A DNA stretch of 64,000 nucleotides from ZC4RG29 sp035304385 (lineage in GTDB: Bacteria; Bacteroidota; Bacteroidia; Cytophagales; Cyclobacteriaceae): assembly GCA_035304385.1 (NCBI GenBank), contig DATGQD010000065.1:124001-188000 (forward strand), in the 5' to 3' direction. Under the pieces are notes generated by a model. It had not been told where the DNA came from. It did not search any database and saw nothing but the letters and a program-made list of their open reading frames with translations. Made by a program: the position numbers and the translations under genes. Below, piece after piece: positions 35,786 to 45,700 of this stretch (within the stretch, counting starts at the first letter, position 1; each line of letters opens with the position of its first letter).

Positions 35786-37960
35786 TCAGTCGTACCAAAG
35801 GCCGGCCTCGCCCTTGTCGTACCGTGGCTTGCCTACCTTTTGCTTCAGGTGCTCGGGTTGGGTGTCGTTCTTTTTAAACGTTCGCGACCACCACAACCTG
35901 AAGCCTGTGAAGGCATCCTTTTCACCCTTGACGTTGTTCTTGTTGATCTTGATGAACCGGGAATCCGGGTGGAGGTCGCTCTTGCTAAAGAGATTGAATT
36001 TACTCATGCGTATGTTGCCCTGGTACGCCGCCGCCCGCGCAAACGCACGACCGGGTTCACGCACCTTAAGCGCATCGTCAGCACTGCTCGGGTTGCGAAC
36101 ATACTTATAGGCCGGCGTGCGACCGCGAATGCCCGCTACCTCGAAGGTGTTCTTTTCCGGCTTCGCCTTCTTGAGCGCATCGTCGGCGGCATTTGGATTG
36201 CGAACGTAACTTCTGCCGAAACGCGTTAGCCGCACATTCCCCTTGTAACGAAACGCAGCCACATGCACGTCGGAAGGCGGCTTGCTTTTGATCGGCGTTT
36301 CCTTGTTGTTCCAGAGTCCCCCGCTCACACTCTTGCCTGCGTTGCGCGGCGTAAGGGGCCTGCCGCCCTTAATGTTTCCTTGAAAAAGAGCGTGGGTACG
36401 AACGCTTCGCGGCGGCGCCGTTCCGTCCAGCGGGACGCCATCGTTATTCCAATGGTCGCGTCCCTTGCTTTCGCCGGCATTCCTGGGTTTGAGCGGACGC
36501 CGTAGTCGCATGTTGCCCTGGAACGCACCTGCCCGGAGGTCAGCGTTAGTGGCTGGCTTGCGCGGGAGGGGCTGCTCTTTGTTGTTCCATAAGACGCCGC
36601 TCTTGCTCTTGCCTGCGCGACGCGGGGTTAAGGGCGACCGCCATTTGACGTTGCCCTGGAACGCTCCGGCGCGGATGTCGTTGGCGCTGGCGGGCTTTCG
36701 TGCTATGGGCTTTTCCTGGTTGTTCCACAATACGCCGCTGCGACTCTTCCCTGCCCTCTTGGGTGTGAGCTGCTGGCGCCATTTCATATTGCCCTGAAAG
36801 GTGCCTGCGCCGAGGCTGGCGGCCGACGGCTGCCGGGGGGGAAGGGGTTTACCCTGATTGTTCCAGCGTTGCCCGCTGCGACTCTTGCCGGCACGTTGCG
36901 GCGTGAGCGCTGTCTTGCTTCTCGAGCGTACGGTAATGCCGCCAACGCCCTTAATGCCTATGCCCGGCGCCCTGCCCGGAATTGCCTTTCCTGGCCGCTT
37001 TTCTCCGGGCACAGTAGCGCTCTTGTACCCGGTACCTTTCCGCCTTGGATGCATTCGGGAATCGCCGAACCGGGGTTGTGAAGCCTGCAGCCGCATAGGA
37101 AGACGTCCCCCGGTTTCGATCTTGGTGCGCGGGTCGCTTTTCCGAATTCGTCTGCCTGAGATGTCGCCCTTCCATGCCCGCGGTGTCCGGATGCCGGACG
37201 ACATCACCTGGGTTGCTCCACGGTAAGGCCTGTCATCACCTAAACGCTTGCGGCCACGGTATGGATCCCGCGCCTGCTGGATGGGTTGAGGTGGAGTCTG
37301 GAAATTTTTTCCCCTTGGACGCCGACCCGCCGGATCGGTAAGCCTGGCCTGGTCGCCGCGTTTGTGTTTTCGTTTGAACCGCGCTATGGGGTTGATACTG
37401 GTATGGCGGATGTATGCGCGGGATGCCGACCTGGGCACGACCCGTTTTTTGCCCTTCCCATAGTCGCCCGGATCGCGTTGCATGACCTTTAGCCGGGCGA
37501 GCTGGGGCTTGTTGGAATATACGTTGCGCGCCTTGCCGGTGGCGGAACGGACCTTCACACGGCGACCGAAAATGCCGTCGCTCCAGGGCCTTTGCGTATC
37601 CCGGGGCCTTGATCCCATGATGGGCGATACGGGTTTTCCCGGCCGGTCGCCGTCACGCTTCCTGGCCGCCGCCCGGGCCGCTTTAGGGACCGGGTATGTG
37701 GCCTGGGCGCGATTGGCGGACGACTTATTCTTGGTGCGCACCCGTCTTCCCGCAACATCACGGGTTCTCGGCCTGTCTCCCTGTTTGTTGCGGGTCTTCA
37801 TCCTGGTTTCGCGGATTTTTCCACTGTTGCGTACGGGCTTGTCCCCCCGGCGCTCCTGCGAATAGGCCGGCGCTCCCAGCAAAACGACGACAATAGCAAG
37901 GATTAGTATCCTGACAAACCGGCGAAAAATAGAGGCATTATGATCCCTGTGCCTGCTCAA
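35786..37960 (-). CDS. Very basic secreted protein with five 46-residue repeats
   Basis: About 724 residues. A membrane/signal segment (FRRFVRILILAIVVVLLG, then APAYSQ) leads into an Arg/Lys/Gly/Pro-rich protein. The first half has scattered GRR motifs (DVAGRRVRTK, GIFGRRVKVR, DISGRRIRKS). Five tandem repeats of exactly 46 residues follow (LTPxRAGKS...WNN...FQGN), then two shorter units with YVRNPxxADDALK. The C-terminus ends KPRYDKGEAGLWYD. The function is unknown; the charge and export signal suggest a role at the cell surface or envelope. The start is uncertain: no in-frame ATG lies between the upstream gene's stop and the signal segment. TTG at 37960 was chosen, but ATT or ATA codons or a frameshift are possible. 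Confidence 0.72.
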   Translation of the reverse strand: MSRHRDHNASIFRRFVRILILAIVVVLLGAPAYSQERRGDKPVRNSGKIRETRMKTRNKQGDRPRTRDVAGRRVRTKNKSSANRAQATYPVPKAARAAARKRDGDRPGKPVSPIMGSRPRDTQRPWSDGIFGRRVKVRSATGKARNVYSNKPQLARLKVMQRDPGDYGKGKKRVVPRSASRAYIRHTSINPIARFKRKHKRGDQARLTDPAGRRPRGKNFQTPPQPIQQARDPYRGRKRLGDDRPYRGATQVMSSGIRTPRAWKGDISGRRIRKSDPRTKIETGGRLPMRLQASQPRFGDSRMHPRRKGTGYKSATVPGEKRPGKAIPGRAPGIGIKGVGGITVRSRSKTALTPQRAGKSRSGQRWNNQGKPLPPRQPSAASLGAGTFQGNMKWRQQLTPKRAGKSRSGVLWNNQEKPIARKPASANDIRAGAFQGNVKWRSPLTPRRAGKSKSGVLWNNKEQPLPRKPATNADLRAGAFQGNMRLRRPLKPRNAGESKGRDHWNNDGVPLDGTAPPRSVRTHALFQGNIKGGRPLTPRNAGKSVSGGLWNNKETPIKSKPPSDVHVAAFRYKGNVRLTRFGRSYVRNPNAADDALKKAKPEKNTFEVAGIRGRTPAYKYVRNPSSADDALKVREPGRAFARAAAYQGNIRMSKFNLFSKSDLHPDSRFIKINKNNVKGEKDAFTGFRLWWSRTFKKNDTQPEHLKQKVGKPRYDKGEAGLWYD
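36218..36907 (-). repeat. Five in-frame 138-base coding repeats
   Basis: These units encode the 46-residue repeats of the basic secreted protein. Unit boundaries on the minus strand are 36907-36770, 36769-36632, 36631-36494, 36493-36356 and 36355-36218. Each starts with Leu-[Thr/Lys]-Pro and carries AG[K/E]S, WNN and [Q/K]GN at the same positions. Units 2 and 3 are the most alike; units 4 and 5 have diverged. Confidence 0.9.
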
Positions 37961-37992
37961 AAAAATGCAATGTATAGAACCTGCTAATTTAC

Positions 37993-39966
37993 CTAAAATT
38001 TCATCAACTCCCCGATCCCGGCCTTCAAGCGTCCTTTTGGCAGGAAGTTCTGCTCCAAAGGGGCGGCGAATGGCACAGGCGTATCGAGCGACGCCACCCG
38101 GAATACCGGGGCATCCAGGTACCGGAAGCACTTTTCAGCTATCCAGGCTGCGATTTCGGCGCCTATCCCTCCTGTTAACGTAGCTTCGTGTAGTACCAGT
38201 ACGCGGCCGGTCTTTTTCACAGTATTCTCCACTGATTCCTTGTCCCAGGGAAGTAAGGTTCGCAGGTCGATGATTTCAGCGTCGACGCCCATCTCGTCTG
38301 CCACTTCGCGAGCCCAGTGTACGCCCATACCATACGTGATGATCGAAAGGTCATCGCCGGGGCGGTCAACTTTTGCTCTTCCGATTTCCACGGTGTAATA
38401 AGCTTCCGGAACACGACCGCTAAGCGACCGGTACAGGTACTTATGTTCAAAGTACATGACTGGATTAGGGTCTTCGAACGAAGCGCAGAGGAGCCCTTTG
38501 GCATCATAGGGTGTTGCCGGGTATACGATCTTCAGGCCGGGCGTATGAAAGAACCAGGCTTCCGTGCTTTGGGAGTGAAAAGGTCCGGCAGCAGTACCGG
38601 CACCCGTAGGCATGCGGATTACGACGTCCGCCGCCTGGCCCCACCGCCAATGTGCCTTGGCGAGATTGTTCACAATTTGATTGAATCCTTCCGTGACGAA
38701 GTCGGCGAACTGCATTTCCACCATGGCTTTCATGCCCTTTATCGCCAGTCCAAGTCCTGCACCTACCACCGCGGCTTCGCAGATCGGTGTGTTGCGGACC
38801 CGGTCTTCGCCAAAGCGTTTCATCAATCCATCGGTGACTTTAAAAACGCCGCCATACTCAGCTATGTCCTGACCCATCAACACGAGTTCCGGAAAACGTT
38901 CCATACTCTGTGTGAGTCCTTCCGATATCGCGTCGATGAACCTGCGTTCCGGGTAATCGCCGGGTGGCGGATCGGTCGCGAGCACCGCTGTTGATGCATA
39001 AACGTCCTCCAGTTCGCGCGCTGTGTCGGGTTCGACAGGCGGTTCTGAAAATGCTTTCATCGCGCTTTCGATCTCCGCGCGGATGGTTTCGCGCGTGGCG
39101 GCCACGTCCTCTTTCCGCAGGATCTTTTCGCGCAAAAGGTATGCTTCGTAGTTGTCTATCGGGTCTTTGGTTTTCCATTCCTCAAATAGCGACGCCGGCA
39201 CATAGCGGGTTCCGGAGGCTTCCTCATGGCCGCGCATTCTGAAGGTCATGCATTCAACAAGCACGGGTGCGGGGCGCTCACGGGTACGGGTAGCAAGCGC
39301 GCGGATGGTCTTGTATACTTCCAGTATGTTGTTGCCGTCGATCGTTATGCCTTCGATGCCATAGCCCGGTGCTTTGGCGGCGAGCGTGGCGCACCTGAAC
39401 TGTTGCTGATTCGGCGTGGAGAGGCCGTATCCGTTGTTCTCAACGATGAAGATCACGGGCAGGTCCCACACTGCGGCAAGATTTACGGCTTCGTGAAAGT
39501 CACCCTCGCTCGTACCGCCATCGCCGTTGAAGACAACGGCTACCTTGTGTTCCTGCTTGAGTTTGTTAGCCAGCGCCACGCCTGCGGCCACGCCGTTCTG
39601 TGGGCCGAGGTGAGAGATCATTCCGACGATGTGATGATCGTGCGTACCAAAATGGAAGGAGCGATCCCTTCCCTTGGTAAATCCGCCGTCGGTTCCCTGC
39701 CATTGTGCAAAGAGGCGGTGGAGTGGAACATTGCGGACGGTGAACACACCCAGATTACGGTGCATGGGAAAGATATACTCGTCCGATTCGAGTGCGGCCG
39801 CTACGCCTACCGCGATGGCTTCCTGCCCTATGCCGCTAAACCATTTGCTAATTCGATTCTGGCGCAGCAGGATCAGCATTTTCTCTTCGATCATCCTGGG
39901 GCGAAGCAATTGCTCGTACAAGGCGACAAGCTCCTGGTCAGATAATCCTTCTCTGTTGTACTCCAT
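37993..39966 (-). CDS. Fused 2-oxoacid dehydrogenase E1 component (alpha and beta)
   Basis: A 657-residue thiamin-diphosphate enzyme. Residues ~10-310 are E1-alpha, with the TPP motif GDGGTSEGDFHEAVNLA ending in IVENN. Residues ~340-657 are E1-beta (LMGQDIAEYGGVFKVTDGL, FHSQSTEAWFFHTPGLKIVYP). It decarboxylates a 2-oxoacid and passes the acyl group to the E2 lipoyl domain. The fusion is common in Bacteroidota; pyruvate versus branched-chain oxoacids cannot be decided here. E2 and E3 are not adjacent. The start at 39966 (MEYNREGLSDQ) was preferred to one 8 codons upstream. As a TPP enzyme it depends on the cofactor sensed by the riboswitch at 26.5 kb. Confidence 0.93.
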   Translation of the reverse strand: MEYNREGLSDQELVALYEQLLRPRMIEEKMLILLRQNRISKWFSGIGQEAIAVGVAAALESDEYIFPMHRNLGVFTVRNVPLHRLFAQWQGTDGGFTKGRDRSFHFGTHDHHIVGMISHLGPQNGVAAGVALANKLKQEHKVAVVFNGDGGTSEGDFHEAVNLAAVWDLPVIFIVENNGYGLSTPNQQQFRCATLAAKAPGYGIEGITIDGNNILEVYKTIRALATRTRERPAPVLVECMTFRMRGHEEASGTRYVPASLFEEWKTKDPIDNYEAYLLREKILRKEDVAATRETIRAEIESAMKAFSEPPVEPDTARELEDVYASTAVLATDPPPGDYPERRFIDAISEGLTQSMERFPELVLMGQDIAEYGGVFKVTDGLMKRFGEDRVRNTPICEAAVVGAGLGLAIKGMKAMVEMQFADFVTEGFNQIVNNLAKAHWRWGQAADVVIRMPTGAGTAAGPFHSQSTEAWFFHTPGLKIVYPATPYDAKGLLCASFEDPNPVMYFEHKYLYRSLSGRVPEAYYTVEIGRAKVDRPGDDLSIITYGMGVHWAREVADEMGVDAEIIDLRTLLPWDKESVENTVKKTGRVLVLHEATLTGGIGAEIAAWIAEKCFRYLDAPVFRVASLDTPVPFAAPLEQNFLPKGRLKAGIGELMKF

Positions 39967-40036
39967 GGCGCGTGACGCCGCCAATTTCACAAAATAAAGT
40001 CAAGTTGTGACGGCGTTCTTATTATTTTTGCCCCCT

Positions 40037-41305
40037 ATGATCCGGTATGAGGCGTTTACGTTGGATAATGGGCTGCGTGTCATTGTACACGAAGATCCCT
40101 CGGTGGAGATCGCCGTATTGAATATCCTGTATGATGTTGGTTCCCGCGATGAGCAGCCCGACAAAACGGGATTTGCCCACCTTTTCGAACACCTTATGTT
40201 TGGCGGTTCTGCCAATATACCGTCCTACGACGAGCCGCTGCAGCGCGTAGGCGGCGAGTGCAACGCGTTTACCAACACGGATGTTACCAACTACTATCTT
40301 ACGGTGCCTGCCGCGAACATCGAAACGGGGTTCTGGCTCGAAAGCGATCGGATGCTGAGTCTTTCGTTTGATCCCGAAGTTCTCGAAGTGCAGCGCAAGG
40401 TCGTTATCGAAGAATTCAAACAAAACTATCTCAATCAGCCTTACGGCGATGTTTGGCTGAAGCTGCGGCCGCTGGTATATGATGTGCATCCCTACCAATG
40501 GGCGACTATCGGAAAGGACGTGAGTCATATTGCTAACGCTACACTTGACCAGGTCAAGGATTTCTTTTACCGGTACTACGTGCCTTCCAATGCGATATTG
40601 GTGGTCGCGGGCAAGGTATCGATAGCCCAGGTAAAAATGCTTGCTGAAAAATGGTTTGGGCCTATTTCCAGTGGAAATCCTCCGCAACGTGATCTGCCCC
40701 GCGAGCCCGTGCAGCAGCAGGCGAAGTTCGCGACGTTCTCGGCGGATGTGCCGGCGGACGCATTTTACCAGGCATTCCACATGCCGGGTAGATTTGATGA
40801 TGATTTTTATGCCGCGGACCTGATGGCGGATGCGCTGGGACGCGGTCCCTCCAGCCGGCTCTACCAACAGCTTGTGCGCAAGAAGGAGTTGTTTACTTCG
40901 ATCAGTACACACACCACCGGCTCTATCGACCCGGGCATGCTGGTGATCAGCGGCCGCGTGAAGCCCGGCGTATCGATTGAAGATGCCCATGAAGCCGTTC
41001 AGGCGATAGTGACGGATTTGGCGGAAAACGGTCTTAACGATGAAGAGCTTGAACGCGTAAAGGCGCAGGCGGAGTCGTCGCTGGAATTTGCGGAGGTCGA
41101 GGTGCTGAACCGTGCGATCAACCTGGCGTTTGCTACGTTGTCGGGCGATACCTCGCTCGTTAACGAGGAGGCCGCGCGCATTGCCCGGGTGGGTGCCGAC
41201 GATGTTCGCCGCATAGCCTCCAACATCCTGCGGAGCGAAAATTCCTCCGTTATGTACTACCGAAGCAGCCGGTCGGCCGGGCAGGCACTGAAAGACGCAT
41301 CATGA
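40037..41305 (+). CDS. M16 family zinc peptidase
   Basis: A 422-residue insulinase-family protein. The inverted zinc motif HLFEH (HxxEH) is near residue 48, with the distal Glu expected ~75 residues later (VVIEEFKQNY region). A second, inactive M16C domain fills the C-terminal half. There is no signal peptide when the ATG at 40037 is used, so it may be cytoplasmic. A TATTTTTG box at 40023-40030 is only 6 bases before the ATG, which suggests a nearly leaderless transcript. ispF overlaps its stop by four bases. Confidence 0.9.
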   Translation: MIRYEAFTLDNGLRVIVHEDPSVEIAVLNILYDVGSRDEQPDKTGFAHLFEHLMFGGSANIPSYDEPLQRVGGECNAFTNTDVTNYYLTVPAANIETGFWLESDRMLSLSFDPEVLEVQRKVVIEEFKQNYLNQPYGDVWLKLRPLVYDVHPYQWATIGKDVSHIANATLDQVKDFFYRYYVPSNAILVVAGKVSIAQVKMLAEKWFGPISSGNPPQRDLPREPVQQQAKFATFSADVPADAFYQAFHMPGRFDDDFYAADLMADALGRGPSSRLYQQLVRKKELFTSISTHTTGSIDPGMLVISGRVKPGVSIEDAHEAVQAIVTDLAENGLNDEELERVKAQAESSLEFAEVEVLNRAINLAFATLSGDTSLVNEEAARIARVGADDVRRIASNILRSENSSVMYYRSSRSAGQALKDAS

Positions 41306-41787
41306 ATATCCGGGTAGGCATGGGCTTTGACGTGCACCGCCTCGAAGCGGGGCGGGAATTTGTCATCGGCGGAATTCGCATCAAGGATTCCGAAAAGGGC
41401 CCCGTGGGTCACTCGGACGCGGACGTCGCCATTCACGCCATCTGCGACGCATTGCTCGGCGCCGCTAATCTGCGCGACATAGGCTATCACTTCGCCAACA
41501 CCGACAACCGCTGGAAGGACAAGGACAGCAAGTACTTCCTCAGCGAGGTCACCAAAATGCTCTCAGACAGAGGCTGGAAAGTAGGGAATGTCGATTGTAC
41601 GATATGCCTGGAACGTCCAAAGATCAATCCTCACGTTGACGCTATGCGCGAAACACTCGCGCCGCTCATGGGCGTGGAACCCGATGCGGTTTCCATAAAG
41701 GCAACCACCAGCGAGAAGCTCGGTTTCGTTGGTCGTGAAGAAGGCGTCAGCGCGTCGGCCGTTGCGTTGATCTTCCGCGAGGCCTGA
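41302..41787 (+). CDS. ispF: 2-C-methyl-D-erythritol 2,4-cyclodiphosphate synthase
   Basis: A 161-residue enzyme of the non-mevalonate isoprenoid pathway. Zinc ligands Asp10 and His12 lie in GFDVHRL and a third His in the HSDADV segment. KATTSEKLGFVGREEG at the C-terminal end is the family signature. It overlaps the peptidase upstream by ATGA and mnmD downstream by one base (TGATG), so the three genes form a tight operon. Confidence 0.97.
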   Translation: MNIRVGMGFDVHRLEAGREFVIGGIRIKDSEKGPVGHSDADVAIHAICDALLGAANLRDIGYHFANTDNRWKDKDSKYFLSEVTKMLSDRGWKVGNVDCTICLERPKINPHVDAMRETLAPLMGVEPDAVSIKATTSEKLGFVGREEGVSASAVALIFREA

Positions 41788-42464
41788 TGCGACCCCGGGT
41801 CATTATCACGGACGACGGCTCCCATTCGCTGTATCACACAGCCCTAAATGAGACCTATCACTCGCGCCACGGAGCGCTCACTGAATCGCAACATGTTTTC
41901 ATTCAGCATGGTCTCGCGCAGGTTCCGGCATCCGGTCGTCCAATACACGTCCTCGAGGTGGGCTTTGGTACAGGGTTGAATGCGCTGCTGACCTGGCGCT
42001 ATGCCCGAAATCAAAATTGCGCGGTACACTACACGACCCTGGAACCGTTTCCCCTCGAAGAAGATACATGGCGGCTGCTCAATTACGGCACGTCGTTGAA
42101 CGCCGAGGCGGAATTCGTCACACTTCACCAGGCAAGCTGGAATGAACCTCATGCACTGGATTTCTGTTTCACCTTACTCAAGGTAAAGACCGCCGTCAGC
42201 GACTTTGACGCGCCGGGTCCAATGTATGACGTGGTGTATTACGACGCTTTTGCGCCGGACAAACAGCCCGATATGTGGTCGGAAGAGATCCTCAGCGTCG
42301 TAACCGGGCAGATACGTCCCAGTGGGATTCTTGTCACATACTGCGCCAAAGGGCAGGTCCGTCGTACCCTCCGCGCTCTTGGGATGACCGTCGAATCCCT
42401 CCCCGGTCCCCCGGGAAAAAGGGAAATGACGCGCGCGAAAAGGCTGATATCGGCACCGAAATAG
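41787..42464 (+). CDS. mnmD: tRNA 5-methylaminomethyl-2-thiouridine methyltransferase MnmD
   Basis: A 225-residue SAM-dependent methyltransferase (DUF752 family) that completes the mnm5s2U modification at tRNA wobble position 34. The SAM-binding motif is LEVGFGTGLNALLTW near residue 51, and the catalytic region is YYDAFAPDKQPDMWSEE. Unlike E. coli MnmC it lacks the oxidase domain, so the oxidase step must come from elsewhere. It is translationally coupled to ispF. Confidence 0.92.
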   Translation: MRPRVIITDDGSHSLYHTALNETYHSRHGALTESQHVFIQHGLAQVPASGRPIHVLEVGFGTGLNALLTWRYARNQNCAVHYTTLEPFPLEEDTWRLLNYGTSLNAEAEFVTLHQASWNEPHALDFCFTLLKVKTAVSDFDAPGPMYDVVYYDAFAPDKQPDMWSEEILSVVTGQIRPSGILVTYCAKGQVRRTLRALGMTVESLPGPPGKREMTRAKRLISAPK

Positions 42465-42637
42465 AGTGTAATATCAAAATCGCAAAATCGTTCCGGCCGC
42501 AATCGTTCGCGTTTGGAATATTTCAAAACGTATTTGAGGATTTGTAAAAAAACTCAAAAAATTCGCCTTTAACCGGGTCGTTAGCAAAATTTTCTGCCGT
42601 TATTTTGATAATTTACCAAACTGAAATGATGAAATCC

Positions 42638-42723
42638 GGGTTTCTTCGCTAAGCGGTGACGCGAGTTTCGACCTGTATTCTGCGGGAAGAAGAACCCAAG
42701 ATAAGCCGTCGGAGTCGGCGGCT
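42638..42723 (+). promoter_or_regulatory. Structured leader upstream of gltB
   Basis: The 274-base gap between mnmD and gltB contains two foldable elements just before the ATG. GGGTTTCTTC (42638-42647) can pair with GAAGAACCC (42689-42697), with one bulge, enclosing ~41 bases. A second hairpin spans 42704-42723 (AGCCGTC-GGAGTC-GGCGGCT, one G-T pair), ending 15 bases before the ATG. No known riboswitch consensus was recognised. It may control gltBD in response to nitrogen, or be incidental. The rest of the gap is AT-rich with no gene. Confidence 0.4.
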
Positions 42724-42738
42724 GTGTTAACCTAAATC

Positions 42739-45700
42739 ATGACCAATAATAATTCAATGAATCAAGACACCAGGAAGGGCCTTTATCGACCAGAACTGGA
42801 GCATGATGCCTGCGGGATCGGGTGTATTGCCAGTATTAACGGCGTGCGTTCATACGAAGTGCTCACTGACGCATTGTTAATGCTGGAAAATATGGAACAC
42901 CGCGGTGGACGCGGCTGCAATCCGAAAACCGGAGACGGCGCGGGAGTGCTCCTGCAGATACCGCATGAGTTTTATTCGGAGGAGTGTGCCCGCCTTGGTT
43001 TTCAACTCCCGGCTACAGGCAGGTATGGCGTGGGTATGGTGTTTTTCCCGCGCGATAAGAAAGTCGTCGAAGACTGCCGGAAGACATTGATACGCATTAT
43101 AGACGAACTGGGCTTGTCCCTCATCGGATTCCGCGTAGTCCCGGTCGATCACAGCGTTCCCGGCCCCGGGGCGTCGGAAGTCGAGCCGACCATCGAGCAG
43201 GTTTTTGTCAAGCCGAAGGATGAAAGCATGCCTACGGATGCTTTCGAACGGAAGCTATTCGTTCTTCGCAACCACACCTCGCATGTTATCGCCGATGAAG
43301 TACGTGGCAACAACTGTGAGTTTTACATTGCAAGCTTTTCCAGCAAGACCGTAATCTACAAAGGACAGTTGCGCACCGAGCAACTTCGAAAATACTTTTA
43401 CGACCTTCAGGACAACAGGGTAAAGACTGCCCTGGCGCTGATCCACTCCAGGTTCTCGACCAACACGTTCCCCAACTGGAAACTTGCACAGCCCTTCCGT
43501 TATATCGCTCACAATGGTGAGATCAACACCATTCGGGGCAATGTAAACAAGATGAAGTCCAAGGAAGCGTTGTTCCAATCTTCGTTGTTTACGCCGGAGG
43601 AGATTGCCAAACTATTGCCGATCACCAATCCTCAGGCTTCGGATTCAGCCAACCTCGACGCGCTCGTGGAAATGCTGGTTCTTGCAGGCCGTTCGATTCC
43701 CCACGTGCTGATGATGCTCGTTCCGGAGGCCTGGCAGGACAACAAACTCATGGATCCGCACCGCAAAGCGTTCTATAAATACCATGCCTCGATGATGGAA
43801 CCGTGGGACGGTCCGGCGGCACTGGTCTTTACGGACGGCGAACGGATTGGGGCGACACTCGACCGGAACGGACTGCGGCCGATGCGCTACTGTGTTACAA
43901 AGAGCGGACGCATAGTCATGGCGTCGGAAGCGGGGGCACTCCAGATTGACCCGCGCGACGTCCTGGAAAAGGGACGTATTACTCCGGGCAAAATGATCGT
44001 CGCTGATCTGACCGAAGGGAAGATCATGTACGACGACGAAGTGAAACGTTCCGTATACGAGCACAAACACTACTACAACTGGATCATCCAGAACCGCCTG
44101 AAGCTGCGGCTGGAGCCGGAACCGGAGTCATTCGAAGAGAAGTATGATCCGGCCACACTCATCCATCGGCAGAATGCCTTCGGATATTCAAATGAAGATA
44201 TCAGGACGATCCTGGTGCCTATGGCACAAAAGGGATACGAACCCATCGGGTCGATGGGCGATGACACGCCGCACGCGGTGTTGTCGCGTGAGAGCCGTCA
44301 CATTTCGAACTATTTCAAACAGCACTTTGCACAGGTAAGCAATCCGCCGATCGATCCGATCCGCGAGCGCCTGGTGATGTCGTTGTTCACCCGGGTGGGT
44401 GCCAGCCTCAACGTGCTGGAAGAATCACCTCAACACACCCGTCAGATCCACATTTCGCAGCCCGTGCTCTCCAATAGGGATCTGGAGAAGCTTAAAAACA
44501 TGCAAAAGGAAGGCTTCGAGTATGCCGTTATCAACAGCATATTTAAAGCTGACGGCCAGCCGGGAAGGTTAGAGGAGAGCCTCAGGCGCATTTGCCTTGA
44601 GGCCGAGGAAGCGATCCATGAAGGAAAAAAGATCCTTATTATCTCCGACCGCCATATCAGCGAGGAGTTCGCGCCTATTCCATCGCTGATGGCCACCGGT
44701 GCCGTGCACCACTACCTGGTGGAAAAACGCATCCGCACAAAGGTGGGGCTGGTCGTGGAAGCCGGCGACGTATGGGAGGTTCACCACTTTGCCACCATTA
44801 TCGGTTACGGCGCAAGCGCGGTCAATCCTTATCTCGCCCTGGAAACGATTCGTACGCTGAATGCAGCGGGAGAGTTGGGCGAGGGCATGACCGACGAAAC
44901 CGCCTTCGCGAACTATGGCAAAGCCATAGGAAACGGCCTGCTGAAGGTCATGTCGAAGATGGGTATCAGCACCCTGCAGTCATATCAGTCGGCACAAATC
45001 TTTGAAGTGCTGGGCCTGGGAACTGAAGTGATCGACCGCTGCTTCAAAGGTACCATCAGCCGGGTGGAAGGATTGTCGTTCGACGATCTGGCAGAAGAAG
45101 TACTCGTTCGTCATCGCCTGGCCTTCGAGCAACGGGCAGACCGGTTGCAGGAGGGGGGTATATACCAATGGAAGAGAAAAGGAGAAAAACACCTCTTCGA
45201 CCCGCAGACGATCCACTGGCTTCAACACTCTACTCGCAGAAACGACTTTTCCCTTTACAAGAAATACGCGGAACGGATCAACGATCAGACCCGCAACACG
45301 CTCACATTGCGTGGCATGTTTGAATTCAAGAAGCGGAACAGTGTGCCGCTGGAAGAAGTTGAACCCGTTGAAGACATCATGAAACGCTTCGCTACCGGCG
45401 CCATGTCGTTCGGTTCGATTTCATACGAAGCGCATAGCACACTCGCTATCGCGATGAACCGCATCGGGGGTAAGAGCAATAGCGGCGAAGGCGGTGAAGA
45501 CGAAAGCCGGTTCGAACGCAAGGCCAACGGCGACTGGGAACGTTCTGCTATCAAGCAGGTGGCGTCAGGAAGGTTCGGCGTGACAAGCCATTACCTGGCG
45601 AACGCTGAAGAGTTGCAGATTAAGATGGCCCAGGGTGCAAAGCCGGGAGAAGGTGGACAGCTTCCGGGTCATAAGGTGGATGACTGGATTGGCAGAGTTC

